Source of the DNA: Zygaena filipendulae
Taxonomy: Eukaryota > Arthropoda > Insecta > Lepidoptera > Zygaenidae
DNA: 64,000 nt
NCBI GenBank assembly: GCA_907165275.2
Contig: OU015678.1
Location: 62,001 to 126,000, forward strand
Reading direction: 5' to 3'
Shown here: positions 18,110-28,982 of the stretch, in pieces
Layout of the letters: every line of letters begins with the position of its first letter
Position numbering within the stretch: the stretch's first letter is position 1
Position numbers and translations under genes: made by a program
Notes under the pieces: model-generated
Database searches by the model: none
What the model was told of the DNA's origin: nothing
The model's input: only the letters and a program-made list of their open reading frames with translations

Positions 18110-19040
18110 CGTGTGGGCAGGTTTTTTCGCTAAATAACACAAAAAGCACCGTAAAATATTGAAAGGTAAAATTAAATATATTTTCGCTCAGAATTCAAAA
18201 AGACAACAAAAAAGCATTGACACCTTGTCACTTCAGAAAAAACTATTAATCAAAAAGAGTTTCTCAACATCCGGCCCCTGGCTGCGTGTGCGCAGCAGCC
18301 AACTCCTCGGTGCGCAGCTCCAGGGCGTACAGCCGCTGTATGGGCCGCACCGTCTCACTGCCGCTGGCTAATCGTATCCGGGCGGCCCGGCTGTGTCCGT
18401 CCACTCCTGGGAACACCTCCATTACTCGACCGAGTGGCCAGTGGACTCGCTTTACATTTTGGATCTCAACCAGAACAATATCTCCCGGTCGGACTATCCA
18501 ATCATTCCTCTTTTGTTGTTTCTGTATAAGCAGTGACAGGTATTCATTTCTAAATCTTGACTTAAATTCTTCTCTCAACTTTACAATTCGAGTAGCTTGA
18601 GCATTTAGTCCTATCTCGTCTAAGTCACTCGTATCACGGCGTTTGTTGGGAACGATGAAATCGTTGGATGTCAGAGGGACTAGGTTCTCTGTATCAGTAT
18701 TAGCCGTCAATGGCCGATTGTTCATTACGCCTTCAATTTCACATAGCATTGTGTACAGCGCTACTCGGTCCAAAGATGCTTTTCCTAGCATTCTGCGCAT
18801 CATATCCTTGACTAATTTTATCAAGCGCTCCCAAAACCCTCCCCACCACGGGGCTTGAGGCGGAATGAAATGCCATTTGATCTTGTCGCCTGACGTTTCC
18901 CGCAAAAGATTAGCTGCCCCGATGAAGTTGGAGCCGTTGTCTGTGTAGACTACGTTGGGCCTGCCTCTCCTGGCTATAAAGCGGCGTAATGCCATTAGAA
19001 ATGCGTCAGTGGAAAGTGAATTCACCAGCTCTAGGTGAAC
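18110..19040 (-). pseudogene. BEL/Pao LTR-retrotransposon integrase fragment inserted in the LINE
   Basis: The minus-strand frame 19040-18264 is open. It carries the catalytic half of an integrase (HLELVNSLSTDAFL, VYTDNGSNF, PPQAPWWGGFWERLIKLVK) and the DUF5641-type C-terminal domain typical of BEL/Pao (WIVRPGDIVLVE, WPLGRVMEVFPGVDG). A truncated LTR-like sequence follows to about 18110. Gag, protease, RT and the first part of the integrase are absent. It splits the LINE RT between VMDS and DDRTVAVRY. Confidence 0.85.
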
Positions 19041-19559
19041 GATCGGACGGTAGCAGTTAGATACGCGGGCACGGAACACACCAGGGTGACAAACAAAGGC
19101 TGCATTCAAGGCTCCATCGGAGGACCCATATTATGGAACCTCATGTTGGACCCACTTCTCAGGAGCCTGGACACTAGGAACGACTACTACCAGGCCTTTG
19201 CGGATGACGTGGTTCTGGTGTTTGACGGCGACTCCGCACTAGACATTGAAGAGCGTGCCAACGCCTGCCTCGAACATGTTTGGGCGTGGGGCGTCCGAAA
19301 CAAGCTGAAGTTCGCACCGCAGAAGACAAGTGCGATGGTAGTCACGCGGAGGCTGAAGTACGACGTCCCGCGCCTGAGCATGGGCGGGGTGAGCGTTGAC
19401 ATGACAAAGGAAATGAAAATCCTGGGACTCATACTGGACGATCACCTGACCTTTAACCCCCACATAAGACACATCTGTAAAAAAGCCATAGCCATTTACA
19501 AGCAATTAGCTCGCGCGGCCAAAGTCAGTTGGGGTTTACATCCTGAGGTAACCAGTGGC

Positions 19560-21411
19560 GCTAGGATGCGTGCCACGATATATTTATCACACGAAAGATA
19601 AAATTGTCGATACGACAAATATTTGTGGGTGTCCAAGCAAAAAGGTTCAATAGTGGGGTATTGAGTTAAGACTAGATTCGGTATCTAGAATAATCAATTG
19701 ATAGTAAAGATATTGATAGTTGAAAAAATATTCAAAAACTGGCACAGATTTTTTTATTAGGCATGTGATTCTGGAATAAGCTTTATTTTTATATATTATT
19801 ATAGATTAAGGTATTTTATGAAATTGTAAATAAGTGAGCATTTATTAGTATAATCAATTAAAATCGCGGAAGTAATTTTTTCACTCAACTTTACAAAAGT
19901 ATTATACCTATCTCGGAAGAAGGAGCCTTTTTGCTTGTACGCCCACGTTTATCAACGTGACAAGAAACGACAAAAAAAATAGTTTTTGGCAGGAACCATA
20001 GATGGCGGTTTCATCATTTATTTTCTTGGCGATTAAAACAATTTTAAAAATAGATTCTGTTGTGCTTATGAACAATAATTTTCGCAGTGCGGGTTATTTC
20101 TTAAAAGTTAATAGTTCCCAACCAATTTTAGAAAAGTTCTAAAATCCTTTTCTAACCGCGATAGACGCCATAAGGCAGTCGCAAGTAGGTACATAAATAA
20201 AAAATACCTATACATATACAAAAAATTTACACTAAAGTTTGATTGCTTTAGCAGATAAGATAAATGGGAAGAAGAATATATAACTACCTACTTTGATGGT
20301 CCCCCTGTTATATTACACGAATCAATTTCGGGGTTCCCGCAGGAACTCTTCGTGTCAGGAGGAAAATCCTATTTCCTATTCTAACGGCCGTACTCAGAGT
20401 AGTTTCAATGATTACTTGATTTTAAGTAAAGATTTTAAAAACAAATCTGCCGCACTCTTTCAGAGACGTTCATTAAATAAATGTTAATTGGAATTCAAAT
20501 AATTAAATTTAATATAATATATTAGTATATAGTATAGTATATCAGTTTAATATTACTCAGGGATAATTGGAAATTTACAGATTTTAAGAATATCAATTTA
20601 AAGATTTTACTTTTTGAATTTAATTTATTTAATATAATTAATTTCATTAATTTAATTTATTTGACGCGATTTATTTATTTTATTTAATTTATTTAATCTA
20701 ATTTAATTTATTTATTTAATAAATAAATAAATTAAATTTATTTATTTAATAAATAAATATTTTTTATTAAATTAATTTTAAATTTAATTTATTGTATTTA
20801 ATTTATTTATTTATTGGGGAAAATAAATAAATAAATAAATTAAATTCAAAAAATTAAATTAGATTAAATAAATTCAAAATTAATTTTGTTGAATCTAATT
20901 CAATTTATTCAATCTAATTTAATTTATTGGGTTCAATTTATTTGATCTAATTTAATTTGTTTAATCTAATTTAATTTATTGAATTTAATTTATTTAATTT
21001 ACTTTTTGTTGAATTTTATGGGTTATTTTCCTGATATAAATGAATTTTAATTTAATTTAATACTATACTACTTTGCATTTTTTTCGCCTCCCATTAATAT
21101 TGAATTCTGATTGAATTATAATAAAGTATTACCATGTTATTCGCAATTAAGAACGAATTTTCATTTTATCGCGCTCACCAATCGTCGACGATAAAAATGT
21201 GAGAAAACAACGACAAAGTAGACAAAAATACATTCAAAAATGCCGCATGTTAGGGATTGTCGACAATTTTATCATATATCGTTTTCTGCCATACAAACAT
21301 TTTTTGCTGCCATGTTACCACTGGTAGACAAAACGATATAAGTACGAGTTTGTCGACGAGAATCGATAAAAGGGCTCGATAAAATTTTGTCGTGTGCCGC
21401 ATCTTAGCTCC
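19560..21411. mobile_element. AT-rich terminal-inverted-repeat element inserted in the LINE
   Basis: The ends match imperfectly as inverted repeats: GCTAGGATGCGTGCCACGAT on the left against GCTAAGATGCGGCACACGAC (reverse complement of the right end). The interior (20500-21070) is nearly pure A/T built on TTTAATT/ATTTATT motifs. There is no transposase, so it is probably a non-autonomous DNA transposon. The LINE reading frame resumes immediately after it (LRRTIYMAVIEP). The exact termini and target duplication are uncertain. Confidence 0.5.
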
Positions 21412-22650
21412 GCAGGACCATATACATGGCAGTGATTGAACCTATCATACTGTACGCGGCGAGTGCCTGGGAACCGGCTGCACATAAATTAGGGGTGCAG
21501 AAACACTTTCGGATTATCCAACGCGGGTTCGCAAAAAAGATATGCAGAGCATACAGGACGGTTTCGCTGCATTCAGCAATGGTGCTGTCCGGGATGCTCC
21601 CTCTTGATCTTCGAGCCCGTGAGGCAGCCGCCTTATACGAAGCTAGAAAGGGGGTATCTCGGTCGGTACTATGTGACAGGGAAATCGAACTCACGACCTC
21701 GGCGCTGGAAAGCCCTCACCCTGCGACGTGGACTAGCTTGAAGTTCGATCACCTGGTAGACGAGGAAAGCCATCGCAGTAATAGCGACTTTGATGTACGT
21801 ATTACGTACGTACTGCGGCCGGGTCGGTGCGGCTCTATCCTAGTGGAATAGAGCGGCCGAAACCAAGGCCGTCAAGCTTGCTCTCTCATCATACTGCACC
21901 GTCTATCAGGCCGAGCTTCTGGCTATAAACAGAGCAGCAAGGGAAATCTCTGGATGCAGCGGCACCTCCTTCGCGATTTACAGCGACTCGATGGCTGCCC
22001 TACAGGCCATGGCGAGCCCCAGTTGCCTTCACCCCCTGGCGGTAGAGACGAGGGACGCCCTTGCACGCTGCAAGGAGCAGGGCAAGGCCGTCTCTCTCTT
22101 TTGGATCAAGGCCCATGTGGGGTTAGAGGGGAATGAAAGAGCGGATGAACTCGCCAAGGGGGCAGCCCTCGGGTCCAAGAAAAGGCCAGACTATGATAGA
22201 TGTCCGGTTTCATTCGTCAAGCGAACACTCCGTATGGAGACGCTTGGCGAATGGAGCCGGAGATACGACTCTGGTGACACCGCTGGCATCACAAAAATCT
22301 TTATCCCAGATGCCATCGCCGCGTACAGTATTGTTAGGAAATTGGAGCATGACAAATACATTACGCAGGTCATGACAGGGCACGGTGGGTTCTCCGAGTA
22401 CTTGTACCGTTTCAAGTGCAAGGAGAACCCATCGTGCATCTGCGATCAAGATGTTCGGGAAACTGTCCCTCACATTCTTTTTGAATGTCCCGTATACGAT
22501 AGGCACCGCCTAGAGGCAGAAATCGAGATCGGGCAAAGAATTGGGAGGGAAGATGTTCCCGACATAATGAGTGGAAAAAACAGGCAAAAATTCTTAAAAT
22601 ATTGTGTAAATCTGGTGAAAAATGTAAATAATAGAAATAAAACGACATAA

Positions 22651-23989
22651 GCAAATATGATACATTGTATATTAGTATATACAAATTGTACCATAGAATT
22701 AAGTAGATAAATAAAGTGTAAGAATTAAGCTTTATGTAGCTAAATAATAGTATGTAGAGTAAAGCTCAAATTAGTAAATAAATCACTTGCCTTATTACCG
22801 TTAAAAACTAGTCTAAGCAGATTTAATAATATATGTGGGATAGTATAATACGTAGTAAAATAAAATAGTATAAATGAGAAAAATAAGTGTTGTCGCGCTT
22901 GGTAGTGGTAAAGTAGGTGGTTAGGCACTCAGCGCGGCAGGTAGGTAGGTAGCGTGGGAACGCAAGGATAAGTCCGATAGATTGTGACTAATTATTTATT
23001 GCCTTCCCGGTCCGCTCCCGGTAGATAGGTACAAGTAGGAACAATTAGCGACACTGGCCTCAGCGGTAGGTGGTAAGTGGCTCGCAGACGGTGGTGACGC
23101 TGGTGCCGCGGCGGCTGCTGTAGGCAGCGGCTGGAGTACGCCCGGGGGTAGTCCAGGAGTAGGCGCCTGGAACCTCGACTGGCAGGTGCCTGGAGCCTCA
23201 GCTGGTGGATGGTAGGGCCTGGAATGCGCCGGGGTAGTCCGGGGGTAGAGCCCAGATCCCGCGGCTGGTAGGTGCCTGGAACCTGGAGCGAGGGCTTCGG
23301 TTACCATCAGCAAGTCCGTAGCTGGCTGCCTTTCCACCCCGTGAGAACCAGCGGTCGCAAGGTAGTAGCGATAGTGCTTTAGTAGGAATTGCAGCCAGCC
23401 AGACTAGATTAAGCGAGAAGCAGCTTAGTAGTGTGAATGTGAATGAGAACTCACCCTAGAGGGTCATCAGCACTAGCACGTTTAGTAGGTACCGCGCGGT
23501 AGATGCGCAGTACCATTAGACAGCACAAATTAGTATGTGCGGTAGGCGCACATTTAAACGCACGTTAGAAAAAGTTTGGCCGCAACACGTACCCGCGTGT
23601 AGCGCGGTGCACGTGCAGCGGCCGTCTGTCAAGGCGTCGAGTGCCACAGGTCGGCTACTCACCGTTAACCGGCGCGGGTGCGCGGGAGGGGAATCTTTAG
23701 AGATTCACGATGCGCAGCGTGCAATAAAAAATAGGTTTTATAGTCCGAGTATGAGTCTGCAACGTTACAGTGTTAGTACTAAGTAGAGACAGTAAATTAA
23801 AATTGATAATGTATAAGAGTTAAAATACATGTATAAAGAAATATATAAAGTGGAGACCCCAACCCGAACCCTATCCTATGATACCCTGTTTATTGTTTTA
23901 TTTGAAAAATGGAAAGAGAAATAGATAAGAAAGAAGAAATAGATATAGAAATAGATAGATAGCTTAGATCAGAATCGGACTCCAACCGA
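22651..23989 (+). other. Non-coding, probable 3' UTR region of the LINE
   Basis: No gene. AT-rich to 22900. From 23040 to 23300 there are imperfect Gly/Pro-type repeats (GTAGTCC..GGAGTAGGCGCCTGGAACCT). A GC-rich stretch follows at 23530-23700. Because the shared retroelement tail begins near 23990, this may be the long 3' UTR of the RT element. Confidence 0.4.
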
Positions 23990-24128
23990 TTGGGTACAAA
24001 AGATACGATGGATGATAGAAAGAATTGGTATGAGGAATGAAAGTACGAGAAGCATAAATGATGGAACTGGAATGAAAGGATTTAGCAGCAATAGGCGCCA
24101 ATAATGTTGGCGGTAGCAGAAAAAAAAA
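23990..24128 (+). mobile_element. Retroelement 3' tail, copy 2, A-rich and joined to CCTAACC
   Basis: Same family as 17148-17352 and 27148-27304 (GGATGATAGAAAGAATTGG, GGAATGAAAGTACGAGA, GGCGCCAATAATGTTGGCGG). The A-run leads directly into CCTAACCTAACCC, the first base of the 250-bp tandem array. Confidence 0.55.
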
Positions 24129-24873
24129 CCTAACCTAACCCGGGGGGAGGTGGCGACGTGACCGATGGCGACCGGTCGGCCGCTGAACCGTGTGAGGAAC
24201 AGTGTGTGGGGCAGCAGGAGGGGCGCATCGTCTACTTTATTACATGTGGCGACGATGATGTGGTCCCGCGGGATGCGCCGGAGTCGCGGGGTGATCCGGC
24301 CGATGCATGTGCCGCGCATTCTGCGACCATATTAGAGCTTGAGGGAACTATCGCCACTATGAAAAAAAAAAAAAAAAACCTAACCTAACCCGGGGGGAGG
24401 TGGCGACGTGACCGATGGCGACCGGGCGGCCGCTGAACCGTGTGAGGAACAGTGTGTGGGGCAGCAGGAGGGGCGCATCGTCTACTTTATTACATGTGGC
24501 GACGATGATGTGGTCCCGCGGGATGCGCCGGAGTCGCGGGGTGATCCGGCCGATGCATGTGCCGCGCATTCTGCGACCATATTAGAGCTTGAGGGAACTA
24601 TCGCCACTATGAAAAAAAAAAAAAAAAACCTAACCTAACCCGGGGGGAGGTGGCGACGTGACCGATGGCGACCGGTCGGCCGCTGAACCGTGTGAGGAAC
24701 AGTGTGTGGGGCAGCAGGAGGGGCGCATCGTCTACTTTATTACATGTGGCGACGATGATGTGGTCCCGCGGGATGCGCCGGAGTCGCGGGGTGATCCAGC
24801 CGATGCATGTGCCGCGCATTCTGCGACCATATTAGAGCTTGAGGGAACTATCGCCACTATGAAAAAAAAAAAA
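24129..24873 (+). repeat. Three near-identical 250-bp tandem units, each CCTAACCTAACCC ... A-run
   Basis: Units start at 24129, 24379 and 24629 (period exactly 250). Each begins CCTAACCTAACCCGGGGGGAGG, runs through sequence homologous to codons ~30-110 of the zinc-finger ORF and ends in an A-run (17, 17 and 12 A). I see only single-base differences between units (for example CCGGTCGG against CCGGGCGG), so the triplication is recent. Confidence 0.9.
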
Positions 24874-25697
24874 GGAACTCCAAGATAGTCGCAGGGAAAA
24901 TGGGGACCGGGATGCCAGGATGGCCGCGCTGTCAGCGCAGACGTGCCACACCTACCACCTCATTGCCCAGATGGTAGGTATTCTTAATTCGCACATGGCG
25001 CTGCTGCTCCCCGAGGTGTTGGGTAACACATTCGTGCCGCGGTGGGCCGGGCGGGGGCCTGGTGGACGCCCAGACCTAGACCGACGGATCCTGCGGGGCC
25101 AATGACCCCTTATTGTCCCCCGTCAGTGCTGCTCCGTCTTCGCCTGGGCCCGCTGTCTCCTCTCGGCTGCCGCCTCCGCCGGCCCTGCCCCGGCCTGCGG
25201 CCGCCCGTACGTCTAGCCGCTCGCCGGGCCCTTCGTCTCGTCGGTCTCCCAGGCTCTCGCCTGGGCGTGCTGCACCTACCAAAAGGGCCCTCACCAACGT
25301 CACCGCTGGTGGGACCTTCGCCAGGAACATCATCGAGCCCGAGGGACCATCACCCACTGGCGGCGGGGGAAAGAATGGGTACCAATGTGTACTATGTGGT
25401 ACCTACTATACCAGTAGAAACATATGTAGGCACATTAAAATCAAACACCCAGAGTATATGAAGGGGGTAATAAAGGACCATATAAATTTTCCCAAGTACT
25501 TTTACATACATACCACGTGCGGCCAACTTCCCAGGTGCCCCGAAAATCAGGTGCCGCCAATTAAATATTTGTTGGGGGTCTCAAATGTAGATGCAGACTT
25601 TTTGGGGCTTGCAGGTGGTAACGTCGCGCTTGGGGTGACCCCGGGGCGGGGGGGGTGGGGTCGTGAGCACGGGCACCACAGCTCAGACTCGGACTAG
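24629..25697 (+). pseudogene. Second, damaged copy of the zinc-finger ORF
   Basis: Starts inside the third 250-bp unit without an N terminus. It continues through the helical segment (LTALSAQT-like, about 24920) and shows a ~200-bp deletion plus a frameshift relative to 12527-13900 near 25020. It then resumes an open frame from about 25113 to 25697. The C-terminal zinc-finger module (CVLCGTYYTSRNICRHIKIKH) and the SDSD end are complete. Most differences from copy 1 in that module are third-base changes. Confidence 0.75.
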
Positions 25698-25952
25698 GAG
25701 GCCCGTTTTTGTGGCCCTGGGTGGGGGCCGCGTCGTGTTGTGTGAAGTGCCATCGGGGGCGGGTGTCGCTGCGGCGTGTACCGCTGGAGGCACTTGCCGT
25801 CAAGATTGAAATAAAGATGCAATTGTTTAGATTTCAATTGTTGATAATATATGTTTGAATTATAAGGATAAAAGCGTAGTAATGTTTAGAATAATAAAGA
25901 TAATATTATGTAAGTGTAATGAACGTTTTCAAGGTGCAAATTAGATACTTAC

Positions 25953-26069
25953 CTGATGGAACGCGGCTGTGGGGCCTGCGCGCGGTCGGTGGCTGGATGT
26001 GACCGGGCGGTGACATCACCTGGTCATGGTCCTGCTGCCGGCCGGGCGTGGGCTCTGCGGTGGTGTTAC
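25953..26069 (-). other. Exon-like block on the minus strand (copy 2 of 3)
   Basis: 117 nt between the acceptor TATATTTCAG (AG at 26071-26070) and the donor CAG|GTAAGTAT (GT at 25952-25951) on the minus strand. The open frame matches that of 12061-12177 in length and phase (AEPTPGRQQDHDQVM, GHIQPPTARRPHSRVPS). Similarity to the other copy stops at the donor, and runs on about 45 bases beyond the acceptor. Confidence 0.45.
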
Positions 26070-27147
26070 CTGAAATATAAGAAAATAAAGTTAATTAAAG
26101 TAAGGCTAATAAAATTACAGAGATAAAGTAAATAAAAAGAACCCCTCAACCTGTCCCGAGTATAAAATATAAATAAGAAATAGTTAGAAATAGATACAGA
26201 TAGGTCGGAGTCCCACCGGCGATAAGTAAGAATGATGATGGTGTCGCGGTGTACGCGAGCTGCCAATAATAAGTCGGTGAGTAACAACAAAATATGAATA
26301 TAATTTTGTTGGGTAGAACACTGCTTTGGCTATGGCAACACCTTTTGGGTGTGGGAGACTGCCTTTGGGTGGCGAATAATTTGTGTGTGTTTTTTGGAAC
26401 AAAAAACAGGATGGCGGCATTGTTCGTGACGGGCGACACACCCCCTTGGAATGATATAAGGAAGAATCACACGCTGCCAGCGATGTGAACGGTAAAGCAT
26501 ATCTCCCATACATAAGGTTAGTGGGTTTTATGATAATAACTGATTGTCCAAATACCCTCATGTAATACGGAGTGAGACTGTGGGAGATACGATATGTGCT
26601 GATGAATGTCGAGTGATACCCGCAAATTAAGGTTCAATTAAATACCGAAACAAAATGAAATGAAATGAAGTGAACGTGACTCCCGGGCATCTCAATTGAT
26701 AGATGTACGGTCAAACCACCTGAATAGAGTCAGTTCACAAATCAAGGTTCAATTAAATACCGAAACGAAATGAAGTGAAGAACGTGACTCCCGGGCATCT
26801 CAATAGATAGATGTACGGTCAAACCACCTTAATAGAGTCAGTTCAGAGAATCAATCAAGTACATTGAATCCTGGAGGTAAGGGAAGGTCTAAAGGGGACG
26901 GTTTGGAGGACCCTGGGGGCCACAGAAGGCCGCCCACCATCACGGGCGTGGCCCGTGATGGTGCTATCGCTGGAGTCCAATCTCGCGAGAATAGAATACA
27001 ATTCAAATAAGCACAATAGGAGTGCGTACTGCGTATCCTGTCTCTTAACGTCTCACTCCAAATCCCTAGCGTATACAACTTCTTCTGACGCCAATGAACG
27101 TGTGCATATCTGAACCTAGGCCATATCCAATATTATGCACTAATGGC
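26070..27147. other. Non-coding region, no gene seen
   Basis: AT-rich spacer with the duplication at 26629-26855. The conserved retroelement tail follows at 27148. Confidence 0.5.
26629..26855. repeat. Tandem duplication, two units of about 115 bp
   Basis: AAGGTTCAATTAAATACCG...CCCGGGCATCTCAAT...CAGTTCA occurs at 26629 and again at 26744 with a few substitutions and small indels. Confidence 0.85.
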
Positions 27148-27306
27148 GACAGATGGATGCTGGAAAGAAAAAGTATGCGGAATGAAAGTGCGAGAGGAAT
27201 TAAAGCGAGAACTGGTATGAATGAGAACACTAATTTCAAAGGCGCCGATCATGTTGGCGGAGCTGGAAAAAAAAAAAAAAAAAAAAACCTAACCTAACCT
27301 AACCCA
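27148..27306 (+). mobile_element. Retroelement 3' tail, copy 3, poly(A) joined to CCTAACC
   Basis: GGATGCTGGAAAGAAAAAG, GGAATGAAAGTGCGAGAGG and GGCGCCGATCATGTTGGCGG, then about 21 A and CCTAACCTAACCTAACCC. Ends the zinc-finger ORF copy 2 unit. Confidence 0.6.
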
Positions 27307-28119
27307 ACCCCAACTTGTTCAAATGTACGTCTTTTGAAATGAAAAAAAAACAAAAATAAATAAAATAAAATTACAAACCAAACAACACTTTGAAGATCCT
27401 TCCTCGTGACGAAGGTTTTTTTTTAGGTTTACGCTCGAGATATCCTAAAGGACGTCAAGTGCGCTGACAGACCTTCGCAAAAAAAAAAAAAAAATCACTC
27501 TGCGCCATCGCTTGCTCAACAAGACTATTCATAAAGAACCGTCTTTTGTAATGAACAAAAAAAAAAACGATTGAGCCCTTAAGGCGCGAAGCATAATAAA
27601 CAAATAAACCAAGCAAACTCACTTTCACATTTATATTAAATAGTAGGTAATTAGTAAGGACTAGCTGTGCCCAGCGGTTTGACCCGCGGTAATTTTGGAG
27701 TTCCCGTGGGAATTTCTGAATAAAAAGTACCCTATGTCCTTCTCTGTACCCCTAACAACGTGCCTGCCAAATTTCATCCAAATCTGTTCAGCCGTTAATG
27801 CGTGATTGAGTAACAAACATCTAAACATCTAAACATCCAAACATCCACACTTTCACATTTATAATATTAGTAGGATTACACGTATATAGAGAAAAGATTT
27901 GATTTTTTGGTATGTTTTTTTAATGGAACCCAAAAACTACGTAACTGATTTTAAAAATTCTTTCATGCAAAGAAACCTACAGTTATCCCAAGTAACATAG
28001 GTTATTTTTATCTCGGAATTCCCGCGGGAACTTCAAAATTAACACGAAAAAACCGTGGGGGATTGATTAGGGTTTTATATTATGCTTCAACTTTACAAAC
28101 TGGTCCCAGCCGATATGTT
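27307..28119. other. Intergenic; one RTE-like fragment
   Basis: AT-rich with several A-runs. 27661-27880 is an RTE-like LINE 3' end (CTAGCTGTGCCCAGCGGTTTGACCC, ending TATAATATTAGTAGGATTA). No gene recognised. Confidence 0.55.
27661..27880 (+). mobile_element. RTE-like LINE 3'-end fragment
   Basis: Has the order of motifs repeated elsewhere in the window (45047, 45590, 58555, 59145, 60760): AGCTGTGCCC..GCGGTTT, GTTCCCG.GGGAATT, CAACGTGC.TGCCAAATTTCATC, AATC.GTTCAGCCGTT, with a simple tail. Confidence 0.6.
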
Positions 28120-28640
28120 TTTTTATTTCTTGGAACATGGTGTCTGCAACTTATTGATGGCAGTTATTTGTTATTCTGGCAATCGTTCCCGTTTTCGTTT
28201 CACTGGCAATCCAGATGATTCCCACCTGGCGAGCGGCGGCCAGGTACTCCCATACTCGCACATACGAGGGACGAAACTGAGAGCCTTATTCTTTAACTTG
28301 TGAATTTAGTGTACAAAAGTTTTTTTCTTTCAACATTATAAAGGTAAGGTGAGAACTTTTAATTTTCATTAACTTTAAATTTACATATTATAATGTAAAT
28401 ATAAAGTGGGATGTATCGCATAAGAGTATTTAGTATTCAATTATCGTCTCAAAAAGATGAAAAATGTAAATTTTCACATTAGTAAATTAAATTCATGACT
28501 ATTGAGCGCGCCACATGCCGACGCGCTAGCAGATAGGGTCATTGACGGGCCTTTTCTTTGTACGCCGCCAACGCACCGACGAGTCAAATGTAAAGATCAT
28601 TCACCCGCGTAAATCTACGTTTTTATTTAAAGTATTTTCT
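28120..28640 (+). promoter_or_regulatory. Presumed promoter / non-coding first exon block of the secreted-peptide gene
   Basis: 28140-28350 (TTCTGGCAATC.TTCCCGTTTTC, GTGAATTTAGTG, ending AAAG|GTAAGG with GT at 28344) is homologous to the ends of the 1.3-kb repeats at 32430, 33745 and 35085. 28490-28630 is homologous to 35430-35550. The AAG|GTAAGG matches a 5' splice site, and a CGCCAG acceptor directly precedes the ATG at 28983, so a non-coding first exon ending at 28343 is plausible. Inference only. Confidence 0.35.
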
Positions 28641-28982
28641 GAGATTTTTTAGTGTTTCAAATTTATTCATTTATTTTAGTGAGTGCGCTTTTTTCCACTG
28701 ATTTTATTTCATATTTCTGTATTGCTTTTAATTATTGATCATAAATACATACGTTAAATACCATGTATTCTTATTTTATAAATGCTAAATCTGTTGCCAT
28801 TTCATGTCTTAATTAACCACTCAATCGATTATCATGAAATTTTGCACAAGTACACGTTAACAGTCGTATAGAATGAGAGTAGTTTACGCTGGATCACTTT
28901 CTTTTGCCTATAATTTGCTAAGTTTCGTGGTATTTTTGCGGGTAACAGTTATTGATTGATAATAATTGTTTGTCGTCGCCAG

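Larger units (their letters stand above)
17353..22650 (+). pseudogene. Broken RT-RNase H non-LTR retrotransposon ORF2 (nested insertions)
   Basis: The pieces read in order. RT start at 17403-17774 (NPKKAPGGDGLTSD, FPKAWK). RT middle at about 17800-18110 (YGFMPQRSTDDSLY, VSLDIEGAFDSAWWP). A BEL/Pao fragment interrupts. RT core at 19035-19560 (GCIQGSIGGPILWN, catalytic FADD). An AT-rich element interrupts. Then 21405-21850 (IYMAVIEPIILYAASAW) and, after a frameshift, an RNase H domain at about 21850-22200 (IYSDSMAALQAM, WIKAHVGLEGNERADELAK). The C-terminal zinc motif (CICDQ...HILFECPVYDRHR) follows, with the stop at 22650. Endonuclease and ORF1 are missing at the 5' end. Frameshifts sit at expanded A-runs (17725, 17834, 17948-17982). 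R1/I-type; no family name assigned. Not functional. Confidence 0.85.

Noticed and set aside
24129..24873. CRISPR-like array
   Set aside because: Three large, directly adjacent units with no spacers in a eukaryotic retroelement context.
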